Origin: CAVYEM01 sp963767635
Lineage (GTDB): Bacteria > Vulcanimicrobiota > Vulcanimicrobiia > Vulcanimicrobiales > Vulcanimicrobiaceae
Assembly (NCBI GenBank): GCA_963767635.1
Contig: CAVYEM010000001.1
Span: 1-64,000 of the forward strand
Direction: 5' to 3'
Length of the DNA: 64,000 nt
Below, one piece after another: positions 27,309 to 36,531 of this stretch (position 1 is its first letter; each line of letters begins with the position of its first letter). A program made the translations under genes and the position numbers. Below the pieces are notes generated by a model, which was given only the letters and a program-made list of their open reading frames with translations, was not told where the DNA came from and made no database searches.

Positions 27309-27640
27309 AAAGAAAACAAAAAAAATAAAGGCTTTGCGTCGCGCAGCTAAGCAATTGAAAGCGGCGTGGGGGCCGACTGGCCTCTCCGCGCGGGCGGCGC
27401 AGCGCACGCGGACGGCACTCTGGCGGCCGGCGATTCCGGGCGTTCCCCCGATTCGGCAAGCGATTAAGATCCGCGCTCCGGGCGTTGCACAACATGGCGG
27501 GTCTTTCCGCTGCATTCCGTTTCGCCGGCGCATTCGATTCCCGTTGGCGCTACCAATGTGGCGCGCTGACGGCGTCTGTGGTGTGCGTCGCCGTTGGCCG
27601 CTCGCATGGGAAGCGGCCAGCTAGCAGGTCCATCCTAACC
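27309..27640. other. Intergenic stretch containing att repeat 3
   Basis: It begins with an A-rich run (27305-27330) that may end transcription of the AlbA gene. The rest is GC-rich with no credible gene. The right att repeat is at 27533-27555. Confidence 0.5.
27533..27555 (+). repeat. att repeat 3, right boundary of the tandem islands
   Basis: Exact 23-base copy of the tRNA-Glu 3' end, preceded by unrelated sequence. It marks the outer end of island B. Confidence 0.87.
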
Positions 27641-27659
27641 ATGCTACAATTTGTAGCAT
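27641..27659. promoter_or_regulatory. Perfect 19-bp palindrome over the start codon (candidate operator)
   Basis: ATGCTACAATTTGTAGCAT is a perfect inverted repeat (9-1-9), and its last two bases are the start of ATG 27658. A repressor bound here would block transcription or translation of the module. The sequence is typical of autoregulated toxin-antitoxin operators. Confidence 0.7.
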
Positions 27660-28134
27660 GGTATGCCTTTCCGTTTTAAATGCCGCGGTGTTGGCTTCGC
27701 TGGAGCAAGTCCGCCGCCCAATCAGTGCGGCGGAGCTGCTCCAGAGATTCAAAACCGAATGGGCGCGCGCGTCAACCGCGGCGCGGTTGCGCGCGGCTTA
27801 TCGGAACTTGCCGATGAGGGATGCGCGCGGGCTCGGGTGGGAGTGTCGTCACCGCACGGCGGACCGAAGCGTCTGTTTTACTGACATCACATATCTAGGC
27901 CGCGAGTCTCTTGCGCACCAGATTGACGGTCTGATCCGCGCGAGCCGACTTCGCGAGTTGTCGCCCCTGGCGCGAGCATATCTACAGGACCCGCCCCGTG
28001 GCAGCAAGTGCGCCGAGGCAAAAGAGTATGGCGTAGACCTAAATTTGTTGTCGCGTGCTCTTCTTCAGTCGCCGTCGGAGCGTTATCGGGAAGCAGTCGC
28101 GTCTATGAATACCTTCCGACGGTACGCGCAATGA
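27658..28134 (+). CDS. Putative regulator, first gene of an NTase module
   Basis: This 158-residue open frame starts inside the palindrome and overlaps the nucleotidyltransferase by 4 bases. Its start (LNAAVLASLEQVRRPISAAELLQRF) looks like the first helices of a winged helix. In the middle, another frame reads VNRGAVARGLSELADEG then GGPKRLFY, more like a winged-helix recognition region, so two indels may be present. The end (KEYGVDLNLLSRALLQSPSE, then RYREAVASMNTFRRY) is helical. Role as antitoxin/repressor is inferred. Confidence 0.55.
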   Translation: MVCLSVLNAAVLASLEQVRRPISAAELLQRFKTEWARASTAARLRAAYRNLPMRDARGLGWECRHRTADRSVCFTDITYLGRESLAHQIDGLIRASRLRELSPLARAYLQDPPRGSKCAEAKEYGVDLNLLSRALLQSPSERYREAVASMNTFRRYAQ

Positions 28135-28691
28135 TTAACCCTGATGCTCTATTCGATGCGTTGAACAACGCCGGCGTTGACTACGTGGTCGTTGGAGGCT
28201 TCGCTGCCATGGTGCGCGGGAGTGATCGGGTTACCAAGGACCTGGACCTGGTCTATCACACCCAATCCCGCAATCTCGAAAAACTCTGCAAGGTGATCAA
28301 TAGCCTGCAGCCTCGATTACTGATCCTTGGCAAGCCCGAGGGGCAGCCCATTGAATTGACTCCGCAGTTTCTCAAAAAGCACCCGATGCTGCAGCTCCTG
28401 ACGACGGCGGGGCCGATTGATTTGCTAAAAGGGATCGCGGGCTTTAACAGCTATTCATCGATCAAAAACGCAGCCGATGTTGTAACCGTCGATGAACAAC
28501 GAACCATCAGCGCCTTGACGCGCGAAGGGGTCTTGAAGTCCAAGCGGGCCTTGAAGCGCCCGAAGGATATTGAGGATATTAAGCAACTTGAGGCCCTGGC
28601 CGAGGTTGAAGCGGTCGATTTCGCCGGACAGGCGCAATCGCTGAAAGAGCCTCCAACCGAAACGAAACTGCATCGCTGCCGCATGAAGTAA
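28131..28691 (+). CDS. Nucleotidyltransferase-fold protein (AbiEii/MNT-like)
   Basis: From ATG 28131 (ATGA overlap) it has 186 residues. VDYVVVGGFAAMVRGSDRVT followed by KDLDLVY gives the nucleotidyltransferase signature: the GG motif, then D-x-D in DLDL. LLKGIAGFNSYSS, then ALTREGVLKSKRALKRPKDI is typical of DUF6036/AbiEii-like enzymes. Together with the upstream regulator it resembles a two-gene toxin-antitoxin or anti-phage module. The substrate is unknown. Confidence 0.75.
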   Translation: MINPDALFDALNNAGVDYVVVGGFAAMVRGSDRVTKDLDLVYHTQSRNLEKLCKVINSLQPRLLILGKPEGQPIELTPQFLKKHPMLQLLTTAGPIDLLKGIAGFNSYSSIKNAADVVTVDEQRTISALTREGVLKSKRALKRPKDIEDIKQLEALAEVEAVDFAGQAQSLKEPPTETKLHRCRMK

Positions 28692-28735
28692 AAGAGCCAC
28701 CTCATTGCGTCCGGTTTTCGTCCAGCGGCGCGCTT

Positions 28736-29527
28736 TTACGGTCGGACGGTACGGTAATTCGCGAGGTTATTGTTTTCGATCACAAGCGTCCACGCTTTCG
28801 GCGTGACGCGAATGGGCCCGCTGTATGGGCGATCCAATGAGACGATAGTTCCGAAAAGTAGTCCGATCATCGCCACGATTAGGAATGTCATCGTGAACTG
28901 CAGAGCTTTATTGTCGACGCCGAAAAGAAATGTAAATGCCAAGAGAATGATTGCGCCCAGGATCAACGCGACGTAGAGTGCTGCGGGCAACGCGGTATCC
29001 GCACTGATCAAGCGCTGACGCCGGTGCACGCTCAATTCATGGAGCGTCCGAAGAGCGCTCTCCTGCACCGATCCGGTAGGGATGGAAGCGATAACCGGAA
29101 GCACATCGCGGTAAAATGAGCGCGCCTGCACGTCTTGCCGATCGAATACGAGCATCTGCCACTCGCGGTCTCGCACCTCGAAGGCGTAGTTGGCCATCGA
29201 CTGTTGGAGGTGCGTGCGCGCCGGATCCGGGAGCACGCCTGCGAAGCTGAAGAGCTCCGCAACGTCACTTGCTTCGAGATCGGCATTAGCCTGCGCCGAG
29301 TCGAACGAGACCCATACGGTCACGACCAGAAATCCGAGGACGACGGCGTAGAGCACGCCGGCGATGCCGACCAGAAATCCGGCGACTTCGTGGTGCGGAA
29401 TGAGCTTGTCGGCTGTGACGAAACGCCGGAAAATAGCGTGAAACCCCACTGCAATGAGCGCGGGAACGATCGCGAAGAGCAGCAAGACTACCCATCCTGG
29501 AAGATGGGCGAGCCATATATCAAACAT
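28736..29527 (-). CDS. DUF4239 membrane protein
   Basis: This 263-residue protein has two N-terminal helices (residues 11-30 and 47-72), a long soluble middle (QANADLEASDVAELFSFAGV), and two C-terminal helices (about 180-230). This is the DUF4239 (bestrophin-like) arrangement. ATG 29527 shares one base with the stop of the upstream minus-strand gene, so it is probably co-transcribed. Function is unknown. Confidence 0.85.
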   Translation of the reverse strand: MFDIWLAHLPGWVVLLLFAIVPALIAVGFHAIFRRFVTADKLIPHHEVAGFLVGIAGVLYAVVLGFLVVTVWVSFDSAQANADLEASDVAELFSFAGVLPDPARTHLQQSMANYAFEVRDREWQMLVFDRQDVQARSFYRDVLPVIASIPTGSVQESALRTLHELSVHRRQRLISADTALPAALYVALILGAIILLAFTFLFGVDNKALQFTMTFLIVAMIGLLFGTIVSLDRPYSGPIRVTPKAWTLVIENNNLANYRTVRP

Positions 29528-32500
29528 TACCGGGCGCGCTCTTGCGGAACCGGCGGCAGGGCGCGCAGTCCAAGATTCGTGAGTTGCGCGTTCAAATGAG
29601 GGATCGAGCGCGCGTACGCGTTATACGCGCTTCGAGCCGCTTCGTACTCCGCATGTATGCGGGCATAGAAATTCGCGGCGGCGGGCGTGACGACGCCTTG
29701 TACGGGAAACGATTCGAGCGAGGTCAGCGCTCCATTGAGGTTTTCGCGCAATGAACCCGGGCGTGCGACCGAATCTTCACCGTTCCTGTAGTTTGCCGTC
29801 AGGCGCGCCACCACGGAGGCGCAAGTTTGACGCGCGCGGTCGAGCGCGGCTTGCGCGGCGCTGCTCGGCCGCGGCGCTGGCGGCGCGTCGAGCGCCTCTC
29901 CGATCGTGTCGAGGTTATTCAGCATTACGTCGACGCTCGAATACAGCGCGTACAGCTTTGAAAATGCGTCGTAGCTCTGCCGCATTTGTGCGAACGTTTC
30001 CGTGGCTTGCGGATCCGGTTTCACCGTGAAAGACTGCAGGAATGCACGTCCGTTCAACGTGATTCGCGCGGCGTAACGCCCCGGCACGACCGTTGCTCCG
30101 TCGTCCGGGCCTTGAAAAAAACGATTGGGTGCGCCGGTCCATTTTACCGGAGGTGCGGCGGTGAAATTCCAGACGATTCGGTTAAGGCCCACATCGTTGG
30201 TTCCACGTAGCGTGCGCACCGGATGGCCGGCGGCATCGATAATCGCCACCTCGGGTGCATGCGGTTGGGGCGCCGCCTGATAGTATGAGATCGGCACGCC
30301 GTACGGAGGATTCGGCGCCGCATACCGCGTGTACAATCCTTCGGTGTTGTTCGTGAGATTGTACTCGTATGACGTGCGCGGATCGAACAGCATCGCCCCG
30401 GCCGCGACGGCCTTCGAAAGTTCTTGCAGCGGACGGATGTCGTCCATGATCCAAATCGAGCGGCCGTGCGTCGCAATCACGAGATCGTTGAAGTGCGGTT
30501 GAATCCGAATGTCGCGTACCGAGACCGCCGGCATGTTGTTGCGCAGACTCTGCCAGTGCGAACCGCTATCGTCCGAAATCCAGATACCTTGCTCTGTTCC
30601 GAGATACACGAGCGCGGGATTGCGATCGTCCGGACGAATCGCTCGGGTCCAGAGAACGTATGGCAAGCCGCCGGTGATAGCCTTCCAATGGGCACCGTAA
30701 TCGCGCGTCACCCACACGTGCGGCGTGCCGTCGCCCACCATATGCGCGTCTTCGACCGCATACGCGACACCCCGCACGAGCGGCGAGGGCGCAACGGTTT
30801 CAAACCGCCCGTTCGGATTGGCGTCGTGCGGCGTAACGTTCTTCCAATGCGCGCCGCCGTCGCACGTCAACTGCACGTAGCCGTCGTCCGTGCCTACCCA
30901 GATCTCGCCGCGCGAGATGGGCGAACCTTCGATGTCGAGCAGCGTGTCGGTGTACTCCGCGCCCGTCACGTCATGCGTGATCGGGCCACCGGCCGGCGCT
31001 TGATGCGCTTTGTCGTTGCGCGTGAGATCGGGGCTGATCGGCCGCCATCGGTATCCGCCGTCACTCGACTGAAAGACGACGTTGCCGCCGAACCACGCGA
31101 TGCGTGGGTTCCACGGCGCAAAACCGATCGGTGATTCCCAATTGAAGCGGTACGGACTCGTCGCGATGTCGTAGTCTTGCTGCACGCTCGTGAAGTAGGG
31201 TTGCGTGAACGTATATTCGCGCGATTGCCGCTTGTAGATGAAGAGCGCGCCATCCTGACCATCGGACCAGATGACGTTCGGATTGCGCGGATCGGGAATC
31301 GCCCACTGGCCGTCGTCGTCTTGCACCACGGCGAACCATCCGGCGTTGGTGTTTCCGGCCATATCGAGCGAGTTCGACGGGCCGCAGTAGGAGTTGTTAT
31401 CCTGCAAGCCGCCGCAGATCGTATACGGATTGTCGTTGCCCAAGCCTACGCGGTAAAACTGCCCGATCGGCAGATTGGACCAGAACGCCCACGTACGCCC
31501 AGCATCGACGGTGAGCGCATAACCGCCGTCCTGGCCGGCGATGATGCGTTTCGGATCGTTGGGCGCAATCCAGATCGCGTGATAGTCGCCGTGCACGCCT
31601 CTGGCGATCGGCTTGAACGTCTTGCCGCCGTCTTTGCTCTCTGCGAGCTGCGTTGACGCGGTGTATACATGATCACGATTCGCCGCATCGACTTCGATAT
31701 GCGAGAAATAGAACGGTCGTTGGTCCACGAGGGTGTTGGTACTCACGAGCGTCCACGATTTGCCGCCGTCATCTGAACGCCAGAGGATGCCATGCTTCGA
31801 TTCGATCAGCGCATAAATGCGATTCGGATCGCTCGGCGCAACTGCCAGACCTATGCGTCCCGTAATGCCGTCGGGCAGCCCTCCGCCGGAAAGACGTTTC
31901 CACGTCCGGCCGCCGTCGGCCGAACGGTAGAGCCCGTCCTGGGCGCCCCCACTGCGAAAGGTCCACGGCCGCCGCACAAACTCCCAAACGCCTGCGTAGA
32001 TCTCGTTTGGGGTGCGCGGATTCATCGCGAGATCCGAGACGCCGCTGATCGGTCCGCCGTCGAGCGTTTTGCTCCAGGTTTTGCCGCCGTCGAAGGTGAC
32101 GTACGCGCCGCGATCGGGTGAATCGGCGAAAACGTCGCCCAGCGCACCAACGATCACGTGCTGCGGATCGGTCGGATCGATGAGGATGCGCGAGATGTAT
32201 TTCGTTCCGCGCAGGCCTACGTTGGCCCACGTTTTACCTCCGTCGATCGACTTATACAGGCCATCGCCGTAACTGACGTCGTTGCGCGGATTCGATTCCC
32301 CGGTACCGGCCCAGACCGTCTCGTCGTTCGTTGGATCGACGGCTAGGGCGCCGATCGCGCCCACGCTCTGCTTGTCGAAAACCGCCGTCCACGCGGCGCC
32401 GCCATCCGTACTCTTCCATACGCCTCCGCCGGCGGCGCCGAGATAGTAGAGATTCGGATCGCTCGGCGTTCCGGCAACGCTCGTGACGCGGCCTCCGGCG

Positions 32501-32613
32501 ATGGCTGGACCCGTCTCACGCCAGCGCAGATTGCCCGCGGGAAGAGGCGCGGCGCCCGCGCGGGGTTCCAGGAGCGCAACACATACCATGAGGACGACAA
32601 GCGATCTGAGCAT
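29527..32613 (-). CDS. Secreted VPS10/BNR-repeat beta-propeller protein
   Basis: The 1028 residues begin with a signal peptide (LRSLVVLMVCVALLEPRAGA). Repeated Asp-box-type motifs follow (KSTDGGAAW, KSIDGGKTW, RSADGGRTW, RSDDGGKSW, QSSDGGYRW), typical of sortilin/VPS10-type and BNR propellers, over about residues 50-700. The C-terminal 300 residues are an Ig-like plus helical region (ITLNGRAFLQSFTVKPDPQA). Such bacterial proteins are often annotated as glycosyl hydrolases, but activity is not demonstrable here. Confidence 0.85.
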   Translation of the reverse strand: MLRSLVVLMVCVALLEPRAGAAPLPAGNLRWRETGPAIAGGRVTSVAGTPSDPNLYYLGAAGGGVWKSTDGGAAWTAVFDKQSVGAIGALAVDPTNDETVWAGTGESNPRNDVSYGDGLYKSIDGGKTWANVGLRGTKYISRILIDPTDPQHVIVGALGDVFADSPDRGAYVTFDGGKTWSKTLDGGPISGVSDLAMNPRTPNEIYAGVWEFVRRPWTFRSGGAQDGLYRSADGGRTWKRLSGGGLPDGITGRIGLAVAPSDPNRIYALIESKHGILWRSDDGGKSWTLVSTNTLVDQRPFYFSHIEVDAANRDHVYTASTQLAESKDGGKTFKPIARGVHGDYHAIWIAPNDPKRIIAGQDGGYALTVDAGRTWAFWSNLPIGQFYRVGLGNDNPYTICGGLQDNNSYCGPSNSLDMAGNTNAGWFAVVQDDDGQWAIPDPRNPNVIWSDGQDGALFIYKRQSREYTFTQPYFTSVQQDYDIATSPYRFNWESPIGFAPWNPRIAWFGGNVVFQSSDGGYRWRPISPDLTRNDKAHQAPAGGPITHDVTGAEYTDTLLDIEGSPISRGEIWVGTDDGYVQLTCDGGAHWKNVTPHDANPNGRFETVAPSPLVRGVAYAVEDAHMVGDGTPHVWVTRDYGAHWKAITGGLPYVLWTRAIRPDDRNPALVYLGTEQGIWISDDSGSHWQSLRNNMPAVSVRDIRIQPHFNDLVIATHGRSIWIMDDIRPLQELSKAVAAGAMLFDPRTSYEYNLTNNTEGLYTRYAAPNPPYGVPISYYQAAPQPHAPEVAIIDAAGHPVRTLRGTNDVGLNRIVWNFTAAPPVKWTGAPNRFFQGPDDGATVVPGRYAARITLNGRAFLQSFTVKPDPQATETFAQMRQSYDAFSKLYALYSSVDVMLNNLDTIGEALDAPPAPRPSSAAQAALDRARQTCASVVARLTANYRNGEDSVARPGSLRENLNGALTSLESFPVQGVVTPAAANFYARIHAEYEAARSAYNAYARSIPHLNAQLTNLGLRALPPVPQERAR

Positions 32614-32781
32614 GCTGCAGGCTTACCAAAAGCGGCGTGCGCGCCCTCCCCGCGCTTTCTAATCTTCGAAAAACTGCCATTCGGGAGGACAGGCCCTTCT
32701 CAGCAATGTTTCACCCTGCTGCCTATGCTACCGCCCTTACGAGCGTGGCTTGGCGGTATCAGAAATACGAAGGGAGCGACA

Positions 32782-34128
32782 ATGGACAAAATTTCGCGTT
32801 TGGCCGGACACGCCGCATGTGCGTGCGCGTTCGCAGCCATACTCACCGGATGCAATAATAGCGGCAGCTCGCCCATGGGTTTTACTCCGTCAGCGGGGAA
32901 CGCGCAAACCGGCGCACGGTCTAGCTCGAGCGTCGCAACGTCTGACGTGAGTGCTGCAGGGAAAGCAGCCTTCACTCACTATTACGTCGTCCCGCTTGGG
33001 ACGCTGGGCGGTACTTCAAGCGTTGCCAACAGCATCAACAATCGCGGCTGGATAGCCGGCCTCTCAAAGGTCACGAGCGGAACCAGCGTTCACGCCATTC
33101 TTTGGGTGAACGGGCAGAAGATCAATCTTGGGACGCTGGGCGGTCCCAATAGCGGCGTCGGATGGCCGGTAAAAAATAACCGCGGAGTAGTTGCGGGTAT
33201 CTCGGATCTCTCGCAAACCGATCCGTTTGCGGAAAACTTCTGCGGATTCGGAACGCCGAACTTGTGCGCAGGATTTCGCTGGAAGAACAACGTGATGACG
33301 GCACTTCCCACACTCGGTGGCAACAACTCTTTCGCTGCGGGCGTCAATGAGGAAGGGCGGATCGTCGGGTTTGCCGAGAACACCGTGCGTGATACGACCT
33401 GCGGCGCCCCGCAGGTATTCCATTACTACGCCGCCATTTGGAAGGGTGACGCACGGCCACGTGCGTTGCGGCCGTTGCGCGGCGACGCCGTTTCGCAGGC
33501 GGTCTCGATCAACAACGCCGGCGAGGCGGTGGGCGCATCCGGTCCTTGCGGACCGCCGAACACCCTACGTTACGGCACCGCGCACGCTCTGCTTTGGCCC
33601 CGGGACGGCTCACCGCTCGATCTCGGCAGTTTGGGAGGCACCACGGCAAATATTGCGACGGCAATTAATGAGCGCGGCGACGTTGTGGGGCAGTCGGCCT
33701 TGACCGGAAACACCACATATCATGCGTTCGTGTGGCAACACGCCGCGATGAGAGACCTGGGCACGTTGCCGGGCGACGTGTTAAGCGAAGCTCTCGGCTT
33801 GAACGACAAGAAACAGGCCGTCGGATATTCGTGCGACGCCGGCGGCACCTGCCGCGGATTCATTTGGCAGAACGGGGCGATGAGTGATTTGAACCTGCTC
33901 ATTCCGCGCTCCAATCTATACGTTGCTTATGCCGGCGACATCAACGATAGCGGATGGATCGTCGGGCAGGCGGTGGACTTGAAGACCGGTAGAGCGCCGG
34001 CCGTTCTGTTGATTCCAACGACGACACCCTCGAATTGGGCAGCAGCTTTGACGAGCAAAGTCATCTTACCGGAAAGCGTCCGTCGACAGCTGCTGGAACG
34101 CCATGGATTCCGCTACTTCATAAAGTAA
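32782..34128 (+). CDS. HAF-repeat lipoprotein
   Basis: From ATG 32782 (GGGAG upstream) it has 448 residues. The signal peptide ends in AAILTGC, a lipobox. Repeats of the form LGTLGG...A..IN..G...G follow about seven times (for example PLGTLGGTSSVANSINNRGW and LGSLGGTTANIATAINERGD), the HAF extracellular repeat. It probably folds as a beta-propeller on the cell surface. It diverges from the VPS10-like gene; function is unknown. Confidence 0.82.
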   Translation: MDKISRLAGHAACACAFAAILTGCNNSGSSPMGFTPSAGNAQTGARSSSSVATSDVSAAGKAAFTHYYVVPLGTLGGTSSVANSINNRGWIAGLSKVTSGTSVHAILWVNGQKINLGTLGGPNSGVGWPVKNNRGVVAGISDLSQTDPFAENFCGFGTPNLCAGFRWKNNVMTALPTLGGNNSFAAGVNEEGRIVGFAENTVRDTTCGAPQVFHYYAAIWKGDARPRALRPLRGDAVSQAVSINNAGEAVGASGPCGPPNTLRYGTAHALLWPRDGSPLDLGSLGGTTANIATAINERGDVVGQSALTGNTTYHAFVWQHAAMRDLGTLPGDVLSEALGLNDKKQAVGYSCDAGGTCRGFIWQNGAMSDLNLLIPRSNLYVAYAGDINDSGWIVGQAVDLKTGRAPAVLLIPTTTPSNWAAALTSKVILPESVRRQLLERHGFRYFIK

Positions 34129-34170
34129 TTTGCGTGTCGTAAGCTGAAAAGCTCGCACGCAACGAGCCGT

Positions 34171-34206
34171 TATCTACCGGGCGCGCTTCGACGCGCCCGG
34201 TAGATA
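34171..34206. terminator. Strong bidirectional hairpin terminator
   Basis: A perfect 15-bp stem (TATCTACCGGGCGCG and its complement) encloses CTTCGA, a stable UUCG-type loop. It lies between the convergent HAF gene and vapC, 43 and 35 bases from their stops. Both sides end in AT pairs but there is no long U tract. Confidence 0.75.
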
Positions 34207-34240
34207 AGTCAAGACCCGAGCCGATTTCAAACGCGAACGT

Positions 34241-34678
34241 TCAGGTGGTGTACGTTCCGAGTTGAACGATCCGAAGTCCCGCAATAGCCGGAAGCCGCCT
34301 ATCGTTGGTGATGAAAGACTTACATCCAGCGGTGATGGCGGCAGCAAGGTGCAGCGCATCGGGGGACTTGATACCGGTGACTGCTCGAATTTGAGCCGCA
34401 GCGCGCAGCTGATCGACTCCGAGATTCACGCGTCGAACTCCGCGGCTATTCGTAAGCAGTGCCTCGTAGCGGTCGGCCAGAGTGCGATTGGCGGCGCGAT
34501 ACGGCACGACCAACACTTCGAGGAGCGTCAGTGCCGACGTAACGAGGTGACGCCGGCCCCGGTCGGCCTCCTTTGAATAACGGCTCTATCAGCGGAAGAA
34601 ACCTTCCTCGATGAAGTAGATGAAGATCGCCGTATCTATGGCAACCCCGCCGCGCCCGATATCGGCTAGGAATCCCAC
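34241..34678 (-). pseudogene. vapC: VapC PIN-domain ribonuclease toxin, frameshifted twice
   Basis: GTG 34678 overlaps the vapB stop. Frame 1 gives VAIDTAIFIYFIEEG with the first PIN aspartate, a second frame RFLPLIEPLFK, and a third HLVTSALTLLEVLVVPYRAA, then SPDALHLAAAITAGCKSFIT and ND with the other acidic residues. Joined, it is a complete PIN domain of about 140 residues. Two indels within about 80 bases break it as given, either inactivation or assembly error. Confidence 0.8.
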
Positions 34679-34899
34679 GCCGCCCGTTCGCGCTCGACGT
34701 GCTCAACGGCGTCGTGCTCGCGCCAATGCTCTTTACCCAGACCGCGCAGATCGAGGATCGACAACGGCTTGGGTGTGTCGAGCGCCTCTGCCAACAAATA
34801 CGCAACCTCTTGCGCTACCGATCGCCGATCACGTTTGGCGCGAGCCTGCAAGCGTTTGTGCAACGCGTCGGGCAGGCCTTTGATAATCAATGTTGCCAT
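34666..34899 (-). CDS. vapB: VapB/FitA-type antitoxin
   Basis: This 77-residue protein begins ATLIIKGLPDALHKRLQARA, a ribbon-helix-helix (Arc/FitA) DNA-binding domain, followed by RSVAQEVAYLLAEAL and a toxin-binding tail. It overlaps vapC by 13 bases. VapB binds both VapC and its own promoter. Confidence 0.85.
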   Translation of the reverse strand: MATLIIKGLPDALHKRLQARAKRDRRSVAQEVAYLLAEALDTPKPLSILDLRGLGKEHWREHDAVEHVERERAAWDS

Positions 34900-35003
34900 C
34901 CAGTCGATTCCTCCAATATTCCTCCATTATGGCACCATCACGTGCAAGGTCAACATACCGTACCGACACGCGCCCGGTAACGCTTCGGAGACCTAAAACG
35001 CCG

Positions 35004-36528
35004 TTACGCTTGTGTCGGAAGCAGTGCGGACGCCGGTTCTTCGCTCGGCGTTTCGTCGCGCGTAATGGTTTCAAACTCGCCTTCGGTTATTACGGAACGC
35101 TCGCCGCGCATGAGCAGCCAATACGCGATCAAACCTCCGAGCAAACTGAAAATCCAACCGCCGCTCCACAGGAAGCGCAACGGCGCAAACGCCAAGCCGA
35201 GCAGCGCAACGCCCCAACCGATCACGAGTGCTGCGACGGCGCGCATGTTGAAGCCCTTCGCGTATGAGTAGATGCCGGCCGGGCATATACAACTGCGCGA
35301 GATCGAGGCGGCGTTTGCGCACGAGCCAGTAGTCGGCAATCGCGATGCCGTCGAACGAACCCAGCATCGCGCCGTACGTTCCGAGCCACGTGAAAATATA
35401 CGTGGCAAACGTCGCCAGCACGTACCACGGCTGCATGGCCAAACTCAGCAAGCCCGTCAGCACGGCCCCGGCGGCGAACGTCATGCGCCTCGGCCAGAGA
35501 TTCTCGAACGCGCGCGCGGGCGCCATCACGTTCGCGCCGACGTTGATCGTTACGGACGACAAGACGACGATGATGCCGGCGATCACGACAACCGGAGCCG
35601 GAAACTTCACGATGAGTTCGACCGGATTCCAGAGCGCCTTTCCGAACAAGAGGACCGTCGCCGAAGTCACCGCGATGCCGATGAACGAGAACGCCGCCAT
35701 CGCAATCGGCATCGAAACGGCCTGGCCGAGCATCTGCGCGCGCTGCGTTCGCGCGTACCGCGTGTAATCCGGAATGTTGAGCGCCATCGTCGCCCAAAAC
35801 GCAATCACGCCCACGACCGAGGGGTAAAATGCCGACCAAAACGCCGGCCCATGAACCGTCGCAGGCGTAGAGAGCATCGGACCTAAGCCGCCGGCACCCA
35901 GCGCAGCCCAAACAAACAGCGCGATCGCGCCGAGCGCGAGTGTCGGCGCAGCCAGTTGCGCGAGCCGCCCGATCGCCTGCGGCCCGCGCATCGCAATCGC
36001 CACGTTGACGGCCCAAAAGACGGCAAACGCAATCGCCAAATGTGCGGAGAGGCCGTGCCAAACCGGAACGATGCGCACCAGGATTGCGTCGATCGCTTGG
36101 CCGCCGAACCAGGAGTTGATGCCGAACCAGCCTGCCGCAATGACGGCGCGAGCCAGCGCGGGGATGTGCGCGCCGCGCGTTCCAAACCACAGGCGCGCAA
36201 ACACCGGATACGGTATGCCGTATTTCGTGCCGGCGTGCGAGACCAACAGGATCGCGCCGAGCACGATTGCGCTGCCGCAGAACACCGCGATCACGGACTC
36301 CCACCAGTTCATTCCGAGGGCGATCATGCCGCTCGCAAGCGAATACGTCGGCAGGCACAGGCACATTCCGATCCAAAGAGCGGCAAACTTACCGCCCGGC
36401 CACGAGTGTTCTTGGAGCGTGCACGGCCGCAGATCGTCGTTCCACATGGAATCGTTCGACTCGACGCGATCTTGCGCGGCATCGGTCAGCACCAGAACGT
36501 CACCGGCGCGCAGTTGCGTCGCGCCCAT
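35004..36528 (-). CDS. NCS1-family nucleobase/allantoin-type permease, frameshifted near 35280
   Basis: The protein begins with a soluble segment and SMWNDDLRPCTLQEHSW, typical of NCS1 transporters, followed by about ten membrane helices (ALARAVIAAGWFGINSWFGG). Near 35280 one extra G shifts the frame. The last two helices (ALVIGWGVALLGLAFAPLRF and SLLGGLIAYWLLM) and the hydrophilic tail are read in the other frame to 35004. Given its place at the end of the pyrimidine-degradation operon, it probably imports uracil, thymine, hydantoin or allantoin. It starts 3 bases after the upstream stop. Confidence 0.88.
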
Positions 36529-36531
36529 TAC

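Larger units (their letters stand above)
23289..27555. mobile_element. Integrated island B, tandem to island A
   Basis: The 4.3-kb segment lies between att repeats 2 and 3. It carries two unknown proteins, an integrase C-terminal remnant, a frameshifted unknown gene, a MazEF toxin-antitoxin pair and an AlbA/Schlafen-type protein. This is typical cargo of small tRNA-associated defence islands. The integrase is dead, so the element is probably immobile. Confidence 0.65.
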
